Notes: generated by a model from the sequence alone, not told the origin. A DNA stretch of 64,000 nt from Sinorhizobium fredii USDA 205 (GCF_001461695.1 NZ_AUTC01000189.1:62001-126000); one strand, 5' to 3'. Shown: positions 35,459 through 44,037, counted from the stretch's first letter. Numbers and translations are program-made.

Positions 35459-37524
35459 ATGCGCGGACCACTCCTTCTGCCTGTCGCCACCCTTTTCGGT
35501 GCCGCGATGCTGGCCTCTTCCGCCTTCGCCACCGAGACCCGCATACCCGTACCGACGGTCAAGCCGGGCTCTACCAGCAAATCCGGACGCGTCGTGGCCA
35601 ACGAGGTCACTGGCGCCATACGGGCCGCGACCGCACTTACAGCGACGGATCTGAAGGCCGGTCTCGATGCCCTGTCCGATCGCAAGCCAATCGAGGCGAC
35701 CGCCATCCGCAACCGGATGGGCGAAGGAACGCTCGACCGGCACATCCTCTCTTGGGCGATCGCTGTTTCCGGGCAGAGGGACGTCCCGTCTTACGAAATC
35801 GCCGAAGCGCAGCGTGAGCTTCACGACTGGCCCGGCTTGAAGACGCTGCGCGCTCATTCCGAGCGCGCGCTCTATCGCGAAAACCCGCCTGCGACAGACG
35901 TGATCGCCGCCTTCGGCTCGACCCGGCCGGAAACGGCGGAGGGAGCCATTATTCTCACACGCGCGCTTGTGGCCGGACGAAAAGGCGACGCGGCGGCAGG
36001 CCAACTCCGTGCTTTCTGGCTGAAGGAGGCGCTGGACAAAGAGACGGAAAGCAAAATCCTCGCGGAATTCTCCTCCTTGCTTACGCCTGCCGACCACAGG
36101 CGCCGCATGGAGATGCTTCTCTACCGCAGCCGCGTCGAGCAGTCTCAACGGTTCAGCGAATCGGGTCAAGCACAGTCGCTCTACAGAGCCTGGGCCGCCG
36201 TCGTCCGCGGCAACGGCAAGGCCGCGGCGCTGATTAAAGCGGTCGATCCGTCCTGGCGCGACGATCCGGCCTATCTTTCGTGCGCATCGAGTATCTGCGC
36301 AAGCAGGAGAGGTTTGAAGAGGCTGCGGAGCTCCTTGCATTGGCGCCGAAGGACAGCGATGCCCTCGTCGATCCCGGCGAATGGTGGACGGAACAAAGGA
36401 TCGTCAGCCGGGGTCTGCTCGACAAAGGCGACTTCCGCGGAGCATACAGGGTTGCCGCCCATCACGCTGCAACCGAGGCGACCGACGTCGTCGATGCGGA
36501 ATTTCACGCCGGATGGTACGCGCTCCGCGGGCTGGAAGATCCTGCGACGGCCGCGCGTCACTTTCGCAAGATCCTCGAGGCGTCCAGCCGGCCGATCTCG
36601 GCCTCGCGGGCCTGGTATTGGCTGGGACGCGCGGCCGAGGCCGGCGGCCCCGGCAAATCGGACGAGTATTTCGCCAATGCGGCCCGCTATCCCGGCACAT
36701 TCTACGGCCAGCTCGCCGCCGCGCGCCTCGGCCGCCCATCCTTCAACCTGACCTATCCCTCGCCGACCCCGGAGGATCGCGCGCGTCTGGAAAGTCGCGA
36801 AGCAGTTCGGGCGATCGAACGGCTGGAGGCCGCCGGGCACGGCTGGCGCGCGGAGAGCCTCTATCGGGCGCTCGCCGAGGACCTGACGAGCCCGGGCGAG
36901 CTTGCCATTCTCGCGGCACGCGCGGAAAAGGCGGGCAACCATCAGCTGGCGCTGCAGATCGGCAAGATCGCGCTCGGCCGCGGCATCGACGTCGCCGCGC
37001 TTGCCTTCCCGCTCGGCGTCATCCCGTCGGACGCCAATATCAGCGGGGCGGGCAAAGCGCTTGCCTATGCCATCGCCCGCCAGGAAAGCGCCTTCAATCC
37101 GGCCGCGGTTTCGGCGGCCAATGCCCGCGGCCTGCTACAGCTTCTACCGACAACGGCGAAGGGCGTCGCCAGCCGCTATGGCCTCGCCTATTCCAAGGAC
37201 CGCCTGACGACGGACGCCGGCTACAACGCGACCCTCGGCTCGCATTATCTCGGCGAGCAGATCGACAGCTTCGGCGGCTCCTACATCTTGACCTTCATCG
37301 CCTACAATGCCGGTCCCGGCCGCGTGCCGGAATGGCTAGCGCGCTACGGCGACCCGCGCGGTAAGCCGATCGACGAAGTGGTCGACTGGATCGAACGCAT
37401 TCCCTTTCAGGAAACGCGCAACTATGTTCAGCGGGTGATGGAGAACTACCAGATCTACAAGACCCGTCTTGGGCAGAAGGCGGACATCGTCGCCGACCTG
37501 AGGATGGGCCGCAATCCTTCCTGA
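35459..37524 (+). pseudogene. slt: Soluble lytic murein transglycosylase gene, interrupted by one frameshift
   Basis: Periplasmic enzyme that cleaves peptidoglycan with 1,6-anhydro product. From ATG 35459 there is a signal peptide (MRGPLLLPVATLFGAAMLAS) and a helical superhelix domain up to VDPSWRDDPAYL. The protein then resumes one frame over as FVRIEYLRKQERFEEAAELLALAP and runs to the SLT catalytic domain: AIARQESAFNPAAVSAANARG (catalytic Glu), GLLQLLPTTAKGVA and TFIAYNAGPGRVPEWL. Joining needs one added base at about 36276-36278, where the strand reads TATCTTTCGTG. As written, the first part ends at 36751 in the wrong frame without the catalytic domain. Sequence error is a real possibility. 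Confidence 0.86.
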
Positions 37525-37583
37525 ACCGCGGTCCATGCGACGAGGAATAGTCTCCGGCAAAATTTGCAAGCGAAGGGGGAGCC

Positions 37584-38483
37584 ATGCGAGAGAGTCTGGC
37601 GCGCGAGGAGCGCGTGTTTCGGGAACATTATTTTCGCGCAGGCGACGGCCTGAGGCTCTACGGCAGGCACTACGGTAGAGATATCATACGGGGCGAAGAA
37701 AAGACGCCCATCGTCTGCTTGCCCGGACTGACGCGCAACAGCCGCGATTTCCATCCGCTGGCCGCCTTCCTGGCCTCGCCCGTCGGCGGCGCCCACCCCG
37801 TCGTCACGCTGGACTATCGAGGCCGTGGACAGTCGGAGCGCGACAGCGACAAGAGCCGTTACGCGATCGCCGTCGAGGCGGAGGATGTCGTTGCGGCCTG
37901 CGCCTATTTCGGCATCGACAGGGCGACCTTCATCGGCACGTCGCGCGGCGGGCTCATCCTGCATCACCTCATCACATCAGCCCCCGCCCTTATCGCCCGC
38001 GTCGTGCTCAACGACATCGGCCCGGTGATTGAGCTCGAGGGACTGTTGAGGATCAGGGACTACCTGAACGCTCCGCAGGGCCCGAGCAGTTGGGCGGAGG
38101 CACCAGACTTTCTGCGGCGCCTACACGGAGCAGATTTTCCCCTTCTCGGCCCACAGGACTGGCGAGAGATGGGCGAAGCGCTCTATCGCGACGAGAACGG
38201 CATGCCGATTGCCGATTTCGATCCGGCGATCGCCGACCAACTGCAAGGCCTCACCGGGGAAGCCGTGCTGCCGTCGCTGTGGCCGCAATTCGAAGCCTTT
38301 GCAGCCATCCCGGCAATGGTCGTTCGCGGCGAATATTCACGATTGCTGAGCGCGACGACGGTTCAGGACATGGCCCGGCGGCATCCCGGCCTCATTGCTG
38401 TCACCGCGCCCGGCCAGGGCCACGCGCCGCTTTTGCATCTCGATGGGCTGCGGCAGGTGATCGGTGACTTCGTTCGGAGGTAG
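37584..38483 (+). CDS. Alpha/beta hydrolase
   Basis: A 299-residue cytoplasmic hydrolase. The oxyanion region is IVCLPGLTRNSRDFHPLA, followed by VVTLDYRGRGQSE, the nucleophile elbow FIGTSRGGLILHHLI (Ser near residue 118) and the histidine segment APGQGHAPLLH near residue 280. A cap domain lies between residues 145 and 225. The fold covers esterases, lipases and haloalkane-type enzymes, so the substrate cannot be named. GGGGGAG precedes ATG. It follows the transglycosylase gene after 59 bp on the same strand and may share its transcript. Confidence 0.88.
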   Translation: MRESLAREERVFREHYFRAGDGLRLYGRHYGRDIIRGEEKTPIVCLPGLTRNSRDFHPLAAFLASPVGGAHPVVTLDYRGRGQSERDSDKSRYAIAVEAEDVVAACAYFGIDRATFIGTSRGGLILHHLITSAPALIARVVLNDIGPVIELEGLLRIRDYLNAPQGPSSWAEAPDFLRRLHGADFPLLGPQDWREMGEALYRDENGMPIADFDPAIADQLQGLTGEAVLPSLWPQFEAFAAIPAMVVRGEYSRLLSATTVQDMARRHPGLIAVTAPGQGHAPLLHLDGLRQVIGDFVRR

Positions 38484-38691
38484 CGTAGGGGCGTATGTGC
38501 CCCCAGATTTTTCGCCCTCTGCCCTGCCGGCATTCCCTCCCAAGGACTCGCCGCAAGGAAATCGCCTTAAGTAATGGGCCTGCAAGTGCCGGGTCTTTGC
38601 TGGACGGACCGGGCCTGCCGGCTTCCGCAGTTGCTGTGAAGAACGGGCGCCCAGAGGCAAAACTGATCGCCATCGGCGCTCCGGTGTTCAA

Positions 38692-38710
38692 TTCTGACTG
38701 GAGGTCAGAA
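38692..38710 (+). promoter_or_regulatory. Ribosome-binding-site hairpin of porin A
   Basis: A perfect 7-bp stem TTCTGAC / GTCAGAA encloses the 5-nt loop TGGAG that contains the Shine-Dalgarno, and the stem ends exactly at the ATG. The same design occurs before porin B. It could present the site in a loop, or hide it when bound or extended, so translational control is plausible. Confidence 0.65.
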
Positions 38711-39736
38711 ATGAACATCAAGAGCCTTCTTCTCGGCTCCGCTGCTGCTCTCGCAGCAGTATCCGGCGCCCAGGCTGCTGACGCGATCGTCGCTGCCGAG
38801 CCGGAGCCCATGGAATACGTTCGCGTTTGCGACGCTTTCGGCACGGGCTACTTCTACATCCCGGGCACGGAAACCTGCCTCAAGATCGGCGGCTTCATCC
38901 GCGTTCAGGGCTCGTTCGGTCGTGATGCCGCTGACAGCCGCTGGGAAAACCCGGCTCAGTCCACGTCTGACTGGGACGTCTTCTCCCGCGCTTATCTCTC
39001 GTTCGACGCCAAGAGCGATACCGAATACGGCGCGCTCACCGGCTTCTTCGCTGCTGAGTTCAACGCTGACAACGACTCTGACGAAGGCGACAGCCTGATT
39101 GACGTCGACGAAGCCTACATCCAGCTCGGCGGCCTGAAGGCCGGCTTCTTCTACAGCTGGTGGGATAAGGGTCTGAACGGTGAAACCGACTCGCTCGGTA
39201 ACAACACCGAATTCAACTCGATCGCTTACCTCTATGATGGCGGCACCTTCCAGGCCGGTATCGCTGTTGACGAACTCGAGGCTGCTACCACGAAGGCTAA
39301 TGGCGTCGGTATCGAAGGTATCGTCTCCGCTACGCTCGGCGGCGTAAGCTTCGACCTGCTCGGCGGCTTCGACACCGAACTCGAAGAAGGCGCGATCCGC
39401 GCTCTGCTCTCTGCAGACGTTGGCCCGGGCACCTTCCAGGCCGCTGCGATCTGGGCATCCGACCCGAACGCTTACTGGGCTGCTTCCGAGTGGACTGTTG
39501 CTGCGTCGTACCGCTTCAACGCAACCGAGAAGTTCGCAATCACCCCCGGTGTCCAGTACTTCGGTAGCCTGCAAGATGGCAACGACTTCGGTGACGACGA
39601 TGCGTGGCGCGTTGGTGTAACGGCTGACTACAAGATCACGGAAGGCCTCGCCACCCGTCTGTCGGTTCAGTACCAGGACGAAGACAATGGCGACGACGAA
39701 GTCTTCGGCTTCCTCCGCCTGCAGCGCGACTTCTAA
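38711..39736 (+). CDS. ropA: RopA-type outer membrane porin, copy A
   Basis: A 341-residue rhizobial porin (alpha-proteobacterial porin_2 type, like RopA and Brucella Omp2). Signal peptide MNIKSLLLGSAAALAAVSGA with cleavage after AQA; the mature N-terminus has the cysteine pair RVCDAF and ETCLKIGGFIRVQG seen in this family. Repeated beta-strand patterns run to the C-terminal FGFLRLQRDF with its terminal phenylalanine, the outer-membrane insertion signal. It is almost the same as copy B at 41044, which faces it. RopA1 is known as a phage receptor in S. meliloti; which copy here corresponds is uncertain. Confidence 0.92.
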   Translation: MNIKSLLLGSAAALAAVSGAQAADAIVAAEPEPMEYVRVCDAFGTGYFYIPGTETCLKIGGFIRVQGSFGRDAADSRWENPAQSTSDWDVFSRAYLSFDAKSDTEYGALTGFFAAEFNADNDSDEGDSLIDVDEAYIQLGGLKAGFFYSWWDKGLNGETDSLGNNTEFNSIAYLYDGGTFQAGIAVDELEAATTKANGVGIEGIVSATLGGVSFDLLGGFDTELEEGAIRALLSADVGPGTFQAAAIWASDPNAYWAASEWTVAASYRFNATEKFAITPGVQYFGSLQDGNDFGDDDAWRVGVTADYKITEGLATRLSVQYQDEDNGDDEVFGFLRLQRDF

Positions 39737-39752
39737 TCTGATCTAGCTGCAT

Positions 39753-39790
39753 GCCCGCAACTCTAAGAGTTGCGGGCTGTTGCTGTTCTG
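39753..39790 (+). terminator. Rho-independent terminator after porin A
   Basis: An 11-bp perfect stem GCCCGCAACTC with its complement around TAA, 17 bp after the stop, followed by TGTTGCTGTTCT. The strong stem fits a highly expressed outer-membrane gene. Confidence 0.85.
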
Positions 39791-39900
39791 CAACATATGC
39801 GTGCCGTCTAGGTCATTGAGATTGCTTAATTATAAGCGTTGGCTTGAACGCCAGCGGTTTCTTGGTCCATCCGTCAGGGAGTGGAAAGGAAACGGCAAAC

Positions 39901-40836
39901 GTGACGTCAGGCGCCGAAAAATTGGTGGGCGACTTCGGGTTTCCGGGCATGCAGTCTGGATACGAGGTCAACTATTGTTTTGGCCAGCAGGGTCCGATCG
40001 GGGTCGTCAAGGACACCTCGCTTGCCGAATTGTTTCACCACTATGCGGACATCCTGTGGGACGAAGGCCATCACAAGTACAATGTGAAGGCCTTCATCGG
40101 CGAACTCGACGAGATTCTACTCGGTGCGCGGTTTTCCACCTTCTCGCAGGACTTGCTCGACAATCTGATCGGCGCATTACGCAAACGGGGCAACAGCAAC
40201 GCGACCATCAATCGAAAGATGGCGGCGCTGAGCAAGTTGCTTCGGAAAGCGTACAAGATGGGCGATGTCCATAGTCTGCCGGAGTTCCGGCGTCAAAAGG
40301 AGAGAGCAGGACGGCTGCGTTTCCTCGAACCCGATGAAGAGGAAACGCTGTTCCGAGAAATCGGAATCCGTTCCGAATACTTCTTGCAGTTCTCGATATT
40401 CCTGGTCGATTCAGGCGCCCGCCTTGGCGAGGCGATCGGCCTCAAGTGGAATGATATCCATGAAGGCCGGGCAACCTTCTGGATCACCAAATCGGGACGC
40501 AGCCGCACTGTTCCCCTGACGGCGCGTGCCAAGGAGGTCCTGAATGCCCTTGCAAACCGATCTCCGGGACCATTTACCGCCATTGATCCGCAAAAATACC
40601 GGGCTGTCTGGAATGCGGCCAAGCTGGACGCGGGGCTGGGCGAAGAAGAAGACATCGTTCCCCACATTCTACGGCATACCTGCGCTTCCCGGCTGGTGCG
40701 GGGCGGCATCGATCTTCGGCGGGTTCAGATGTGGCTCGGCCATCAGACGCTTACCATGACCATGCGCTATGCGCATTTGGCTACGCACGATCTGGACATG
40801 TGCGTGCCTGTGCTAGAACGGCACCTGGCGAGTTAA
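39901..40836 (+). CDS. Tyrosine recombinase (phage integrase family) lying between the porins
   Basis: 311 residues from GTG 39901, chosen for AAAGGAAA 8 nt upstream; TTG 39844 is the alternative start. An N-terminal SAM-like domain (TSLAELFHHYADILWDEGH ... NATINRKMAALSKLLRKAY) is followed by the catalytic domain with all expected residues: Arg in DSGARLGEAIGL, Lys in WITKSGRSRTVPL, HILRHTCASRLV (HxxR), GHQTLTMTMRYAHL (His and the nucleophilic Tyr). It therefore looks active. No excisionase, phage structural gene or attachment repeat was found nearby. Its position in the middle of two inverted porin genes is unusual. Confidence 0.9.
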   Translation: MTSGAEKLVGDFGFPGMQSGYEVNYCFGQQGPIGVVKDTSLAELFHHYADILWDEGHHKYNVKAFIGELDEILLGARFSTFSQDLLDNLIGALRKRGNSNATINRKMAALSKLLRKAYKMGDVHSLPEFRRQKERAGRLRFLEPDEEETLFREIGIRSEYFLQFSIFLVDSGARLGEAIGLKWNDIHEGRATFWITKSGRSRTVPLTARAKEVLNALANRSPGPFTAIDPQKYRAVWNAAKLDAGLGEEEDIVPHILRHTCASRLVRGGIDLRRVQMWLGHQTLTMTMRYAHLATHDLDMCVPVLERHLAS

Positions 40837-40990
40837 ACCCATCAATAAACGTTCGTCATCCTGTGCTTCTCACAGGAAGCCAGCGGCCGAGTCCGTTGGG
40901 CACATAGGTGTGCCGTGCTCACAGATTGGTGAGGCTCAAGCGCCCAGACTCGCTTGCCAGATCATTCCATCCAAGCGCCGCCACAAAATC

Positions 40991-41018
40991 AAAAAGCCCG
41001 GCTCGAGAGCCGGGCTTT
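40991..41018 (-). terminator. Rho-independent terminator after porin B
   Basis: On the minus strand a stem of at least 11 bp (AAAGCCCGGCT and complement) with a 4-nt loop starts 26 bp past the stop and ends in TTTTTGATTTTG. It is unrelated in sequence to the porin A terminator, so the duplicated unit ends before it. Confidence 0.88.
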
Positions 41019-41043
41019 CCTTACTGACCGAGGTCAGGTCAGA

Positions 41044-42102
41044 TTAGAAGTCACGCTGCAGGCGGAGGAAGCCGAAGACCTGGTCGTCGCCGTTGTCTTC
41101 ATCTTCGTAGTTGATCGTGAAGCGGGTGGCGAGGCCTTCCGTGATCTGGTAGTCAGCCGTTACGCCAACGCGCCATGCATCGTCGTTACCGAAGCTGGTG
41201 TAGGAGTCTTGCAGGCTACCGAAGTACTGAGCGCCGGGAGTGATGGCGAACTTCTCGGTTGCGTTGAAGCGGTACGACGCAGCAACGCTCCACTCGGAGC
41301 GAGCCCAGTAAGCGTTCGGGTCGGATGCCCAGATACCAGCCATCTGGAAGACGCCCGGGCCGAGGTCTGCAGAGAGCAGAGCGCGGATCGCGCCTTCTTC
41401 GAGTTCGGTGTCGAAGCCGCCGAGCAGGTCGAACGAAACGCCACCGAGCGTAGCGGAAACGATACCGGCAACGCCGACGCCGTTGGCCTTCGTGGTTGCG
41501 CCTTCGAGTTCGTCAACCGAGATACCGGCCTGGAAGGTACCGCCGTCATAGAGGTAGGCGATCGAGTTGAATTCGGTGACGTTGCCGAGCGAGTCGGTTT
41601 CGCCGTTCAGACCCTTATCCCACCAGCTGTAGAAGAAGCCGGCCTTCAGGCCGCCGAGCTGGATGTAGGCTTCGTCGACGTCGATGAAGCTATCGCCTTC
41701 GTCGGTATCGTTGTCGGCGTTGAACTCAGCGGCGAAGAAGCCGGTGAGCGTGCCGTACTCGGTGTCGCTCTTCGCGTCAAACGAGATGTAAGCGCGGGAG
41801 AACATGTCCCAGTCAGACGTGGACTGATCGTCGACGCCATCGCCATCGATGTCGAAGTTCTCGGTATTGTAACGGCGGTCAGCAGCGTCACGGCCGAAGT
41901 CGCCCTGTACGCGGATGAAGCCGCCGATCTTGAGGCAGGTTTCCGTGCCCGGGATGTAGAAGTAGCCCGTGCCGAAAGCGTCGCAAACGCGAACGTATTC
42001 CATGGGCTCCGGCTCGGCAGCGACGATCGCGTCAGCAGCCTGGGCGCCGGATACTGCTGCGAGAGCAGCAGCGGAGCCGAGAAGAAGGCTCTTGATGTTC
42101 AT
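41044..42102 (-). CDS. ropA: RopA-type outer membrane porin, copy B
   Basis: A 352-residue porin with the same signal peptide and mature start as copy A and the same end (FGFLRLQRDF). The main difference is a longer segment near residue 80. Copy A has SRWENPAQSTSDW there, while copy B has RRYNTENFDIDGDGVDDQST, an acidic DxDGDGxxD stretch resembling calcium-binding loops; smaller changes occur in other loops (QDSYTSFGNDD). Loop differences are what phage or antibody recognition would sense. ATG 42102 directly follows the ribosome-site hairpin. Two such porins side by side are known in Brucella and in S. meliloti. Confidence 0.92.
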   Translation of the reverse strand: MNIKSLLLGSAAALAAVSGAQAADAIVAAEPEPMEYVRVCDAFGTGYFYIPGTETCLKIGGFIRVQGDFGRDAADRRYNTENFDIDGDGVDDQSTSDWDMFSRAYISFDAKSDTEYGTLTGFFAAEFNADNDTDEGDSFIDVDEAYIQLGGLKAGFFYSWWDKGLNGETDSLGNVTEFNSIAYLYDGGTFQAGISVDELEGATTKANGVGVAGIVSATLGGVSFDLLGGFDTELEEGAIRALLSADLGPGVFQMAGIWASDPNAYWARSEWSVAASYRFNATEKFAITPGAQYFGSLQDSYTSFGNDDAWRVGVTADYQITEGLATRFTINYEDEDNGDDQVFGFLRLQRDF

Positions 42103-42121
42103 TTCTGACCTCCAGTCAAAA
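42103..42121 (-). promoter_or_regulatory. Ribosome-binding-site hairpin of porin B
   Basis: Same arrangement as before porin A: stem TTTTGAC / GTCAGAA (6 pairs plus one T-G wobble) with TGGAG in the loop and the ATG immediately after. Five stem pairs match copy A; the wobble suggests pairing has been kept while sequence changed. Confidence 0.6.
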
Positions 42122-42710
42122 GTTTCAAACGGGTCTGGGTTTCTTTGCTGAAGGACAGCGTTCCCTGCCCCATCCCCAACGTTCAAGAAGTCGGACGATC
42201 AACCGCCCTTGCTTCCGGAGTTGAAAATACAAAACCGGGTGGGGCGCGCAATGTCCAACTTGTCAGATCAACTCCTTTGCGCCGCCCTTCCCTGATCCCT
42301 GTTGCTGAAACGACACAAAATCGCCCCAGACGGCCCAGGGTTATTAACAAACCATTAAGAAAATCCTTTAGCCACGGGGAGTTAGCACCAGCCCTCGGCA
42401 CGGCTTTTGTTTCAGAAAGAGGCAGAAAAGGGCCTAAAACAGGGGCAAAACCAGGCAATGGGGCTGCGGGGCGCCGACTTCCCCCGGGCTTCCGCACTCC
42501 CGAAGAGCTGCTCGACGAGCCGGAGCCGGAGCCTTTTTCAGACGATTCCCGGAGAATCAGCGGCCGGAGATTCGCGATCGTCTGGCGCATGCCGCGCAGT
42601 GTCCTGAGAATCAGGCGAGTGCGTGAAACGTCATTTGGCGATGTGGCTTGGAGAGGAATCGACCTGCTACACGATTGGCATGGGCAGCTTGATAACGGCT
42701 TTGACGAAAA
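42122..42710. other. Intergenic region between porin B and tRNA-Ser
   Basis: 589 bp that should contain the porin B promoter and leader. A clear drop in GC is seen around 42340-42375 (TTATTAACAAACCATTAAG). Open frames on both strands here (for example a 135-residue Pro/Ser-rich one on the minus strand) have no ribosome site or family features and look spurious. No RNA gene other than the tRNA is evident. Confidence 0.55.
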
Positions 42711-42800
42711 TGGCGGAGAAGAAGGGATTCGAACCCTCGATACCGTTTCCGGTATACTCCCTTAGCAGGGGAGCGCCTTCGACCACTCGGCCACCTCTCC
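42711..42800 (-). tRNA. tRNA-Ser (anticodon GCU)
   Basis: Read on the minus strand, a 90-nt class II tRNA: acceptor GGAGAGG pairs with CTTCTCC, D-arm GCCGAGTGGTCGAAGGC, anticodon loop CTGCTAA (anticodon GCT, reading AGC and AGU), a long variable arm, T-arm GGGTTCGAATCCC and an encoded CCA end. All parts of a serine tRNA are present. Confidence 0.96.
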
Positions 42801-42809
42801 GTTAGCGCC

Positions 42810-42838
42810 TGACTAGTGGCAGCGCGTCCTCAATGCAA
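42810..42838 (-). promoter_or_regulatory. Promoter of tRNA-Ser
   Basis: On the minus strand TTGCAT (42833-42838) and TAGTCA (42810-42815) are spaced by 17 bp and end 9 bp before the mature tRNA, a fitting housekeeping sigma promoter. Direct sequence match is moderate. Confidence 0.5.
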
Positions 42839-43013
42839 GATTTTTTTGTCGGATCTCAGGGAAATCGCGCCATTTTCGTCATGGCGACCTAAGTCCCATG
42901 GAGTCGCGGCAAGCTGAAGCAAGTCGGCTCACGGACTGTGACCCTGCCTCCCAGCGAGATTTCATGCGTATGCGTTTCTCACGCGGAGAAGACAGGTATT
43001 CCCGGACCCTGCC

Positions 43014-43367
43014 ATGTCGATGATCATGCATCTCGCGCTAGGAAAGCCCGGCCAGTCGGCCGATGCCTACCCGCATTACCGCATAGAGCGTCCCTGCCGC
43101 ATTCTCGTCATCGGCAGTCAATTGAAGGCGAAGACCAAATATCAGGCTCTTCTGCGGCACGTTTCGATCGGCGGTGCGATGCTCGACTTCAACGCCGCAA
43201 TCCTCCTGCCAAAGCATTTCTTTCTGGAGATCGACGGCTTCAAGGAGGAGATCGGCTGCGCCGAAGTGTATCGCAGCGGCTCCGAACTCGGTGTGCGCTT
43301 CAACATGCTGCTGGCGCAGGAGTTCCTGAGCAGGCTGATCCGTGTCCAGTTCTCGAGCGGGTTGTAA
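43014..43367 (+). CDS. PilZ-like domain protein with degenerate c-di-GMP motif
   Basis: A 117-residue protein that is nearly all one PilZ-type beta-barrel: YRIERPCRILVIG, LLRHVSIGGAMLDFN, FFLEIDGFKEEIGCAEVYRSGSELGVRFNML. The second c-di-GMP motif (D/N-x-S-x-x-G) appears as HVSIGG and the first (RxxxR) is not seen, so direct ligand binding is doubtful. It may act as a partner of another PilZ protein, such as the one 230 bp downstream. ATG 43014 has an alternative ATG two codons later; no strong ribosome site is present. Confidence 0.75.
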   Translation: MSMIMHLALGKPGQSADAYPHYRIERPCRILVIGSQLKAKTKYQALLRHVSIGGAMLDFNAAILLPKHFFLEIDGFKEEIGCAEVYRSGSELGVRFNMLLAQEFLSRLIRVQFSSGL

Positions 43368-43599
43368 GCCGCGGCGATGCCCGTGCTCCTAAAGCCGGAT
43401 CGCATTCATTCGATTTCTATTGAATATCTTCAATCGATTGCAAGTTTGCTGGTGGAAACTGACCTTCGACCTTTAGGCGCCTCGCCGCCTCAAGGGTGCC
43501 GGCAAATGACTTGCCGGGGTCTGGCAAAACTCCGTTGGCCGACAGGCGGCAAGACCGCACGACGGCCTTGCGAGTGGCGCGATCATCGGAGCACGACGC

Positions 43600-44037
43600 A
43601 TGCCGCAATCGACAATGTATTCGCTTGCCCCCTCGCCGCTTTACGAGCGGCGTTACGAACGCTTCGCAATCGGGCATGCCGCAACCCTGATGTCGGTGCG
43701 GCCAGCCCTCGGCGGGGTGTCGATACACGCCTGCAAGATGATCGATATCTCGCGCGGCGGAGCGAGTTTCTCCGTCAGCACGACAATCGGCGTGCCCTTG
43801 CACTACTATCTCCATATCGTGGGAACGAATTTCCGGATCGGCTGCGCCGAGATCCACCGGAGGGACAACCGAATCGGCGTGCAATTCATCAAGGCCATTG
43901 ACGAATCGTTCCTTCACCAAATCGTGCGCCACGAATTTTTCACCGGTCAGTCCGCCACTGTTAAATCTGGACCTCCTGCGCCCCCCGTCCATCGTCCCAC
44001 ACCCGCAAGACTCCCGACGGCCTTGCTCGCGAGATAG
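43600..44037 (+). CDS. PilZ domain protein with intact c-di-GMP motifs
   Basis: A 145-residue protein whose PilZ domain has both canonical ligand motifs: RxxxR as RRYER near residue 18 and DxSxxG as DISRGG near residue 49, then GCAEIHRRDNRIGVQF. It should bind cyclic di-GMP and change conformation or partner binding. A Pro/Ala-rich tail (about 30 residues) follows. It lies 232 bp after a degenerate relative, so the pair probably arose by duplication. The target (motility, polysaccharide or cell cycle) cannot be told from neighbours. Confidence 0.82.
   Translation: MPQSTMYSLAPSPLYERRYERFAIGHAATLMSVRPALGGVSIHACKMIDISRGGASFSVSTTIGVPLHYYLHIVGTNFRIGCAEIHRRDNRIGVQFIKAIDESFLHQIVRHEFFTGQSATVKSGPPAPPVHRPTPARLPTALLAR

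Larger units (their letters stand above)
38695..42118. repeat. Inverted repeat formed by the two porin genes
   Basis: Porin A (plus strand) and porin B (minus strand) form arms of about 1 kb around a 1.3-kb centre. From TGACTGGAGGTCAG before the start to base 38904 the arms are identical over 210 bp (38695-38904 against the complement of 41909-42118), including third codon positions; beyond that they diverge with scattered silent changes and shorter identical blocks. Recent gene conversion is the simplest reading. Confidence 0.85.

Noticed and set aside
42145..42765. 206-codon plus-strand frame running into the tRNA
   Set aside because: Overlaps the tRNA gene antisense and the porin leader; no family features.
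39780..42800. Prophage or genomic island integrated at tRNA-Ser
   Set aside because: Only a recombinase is present; no phage or transfer genes, and I found no copy of the tRNA 3' end near the recombinase. The porin genes in between are native in type.
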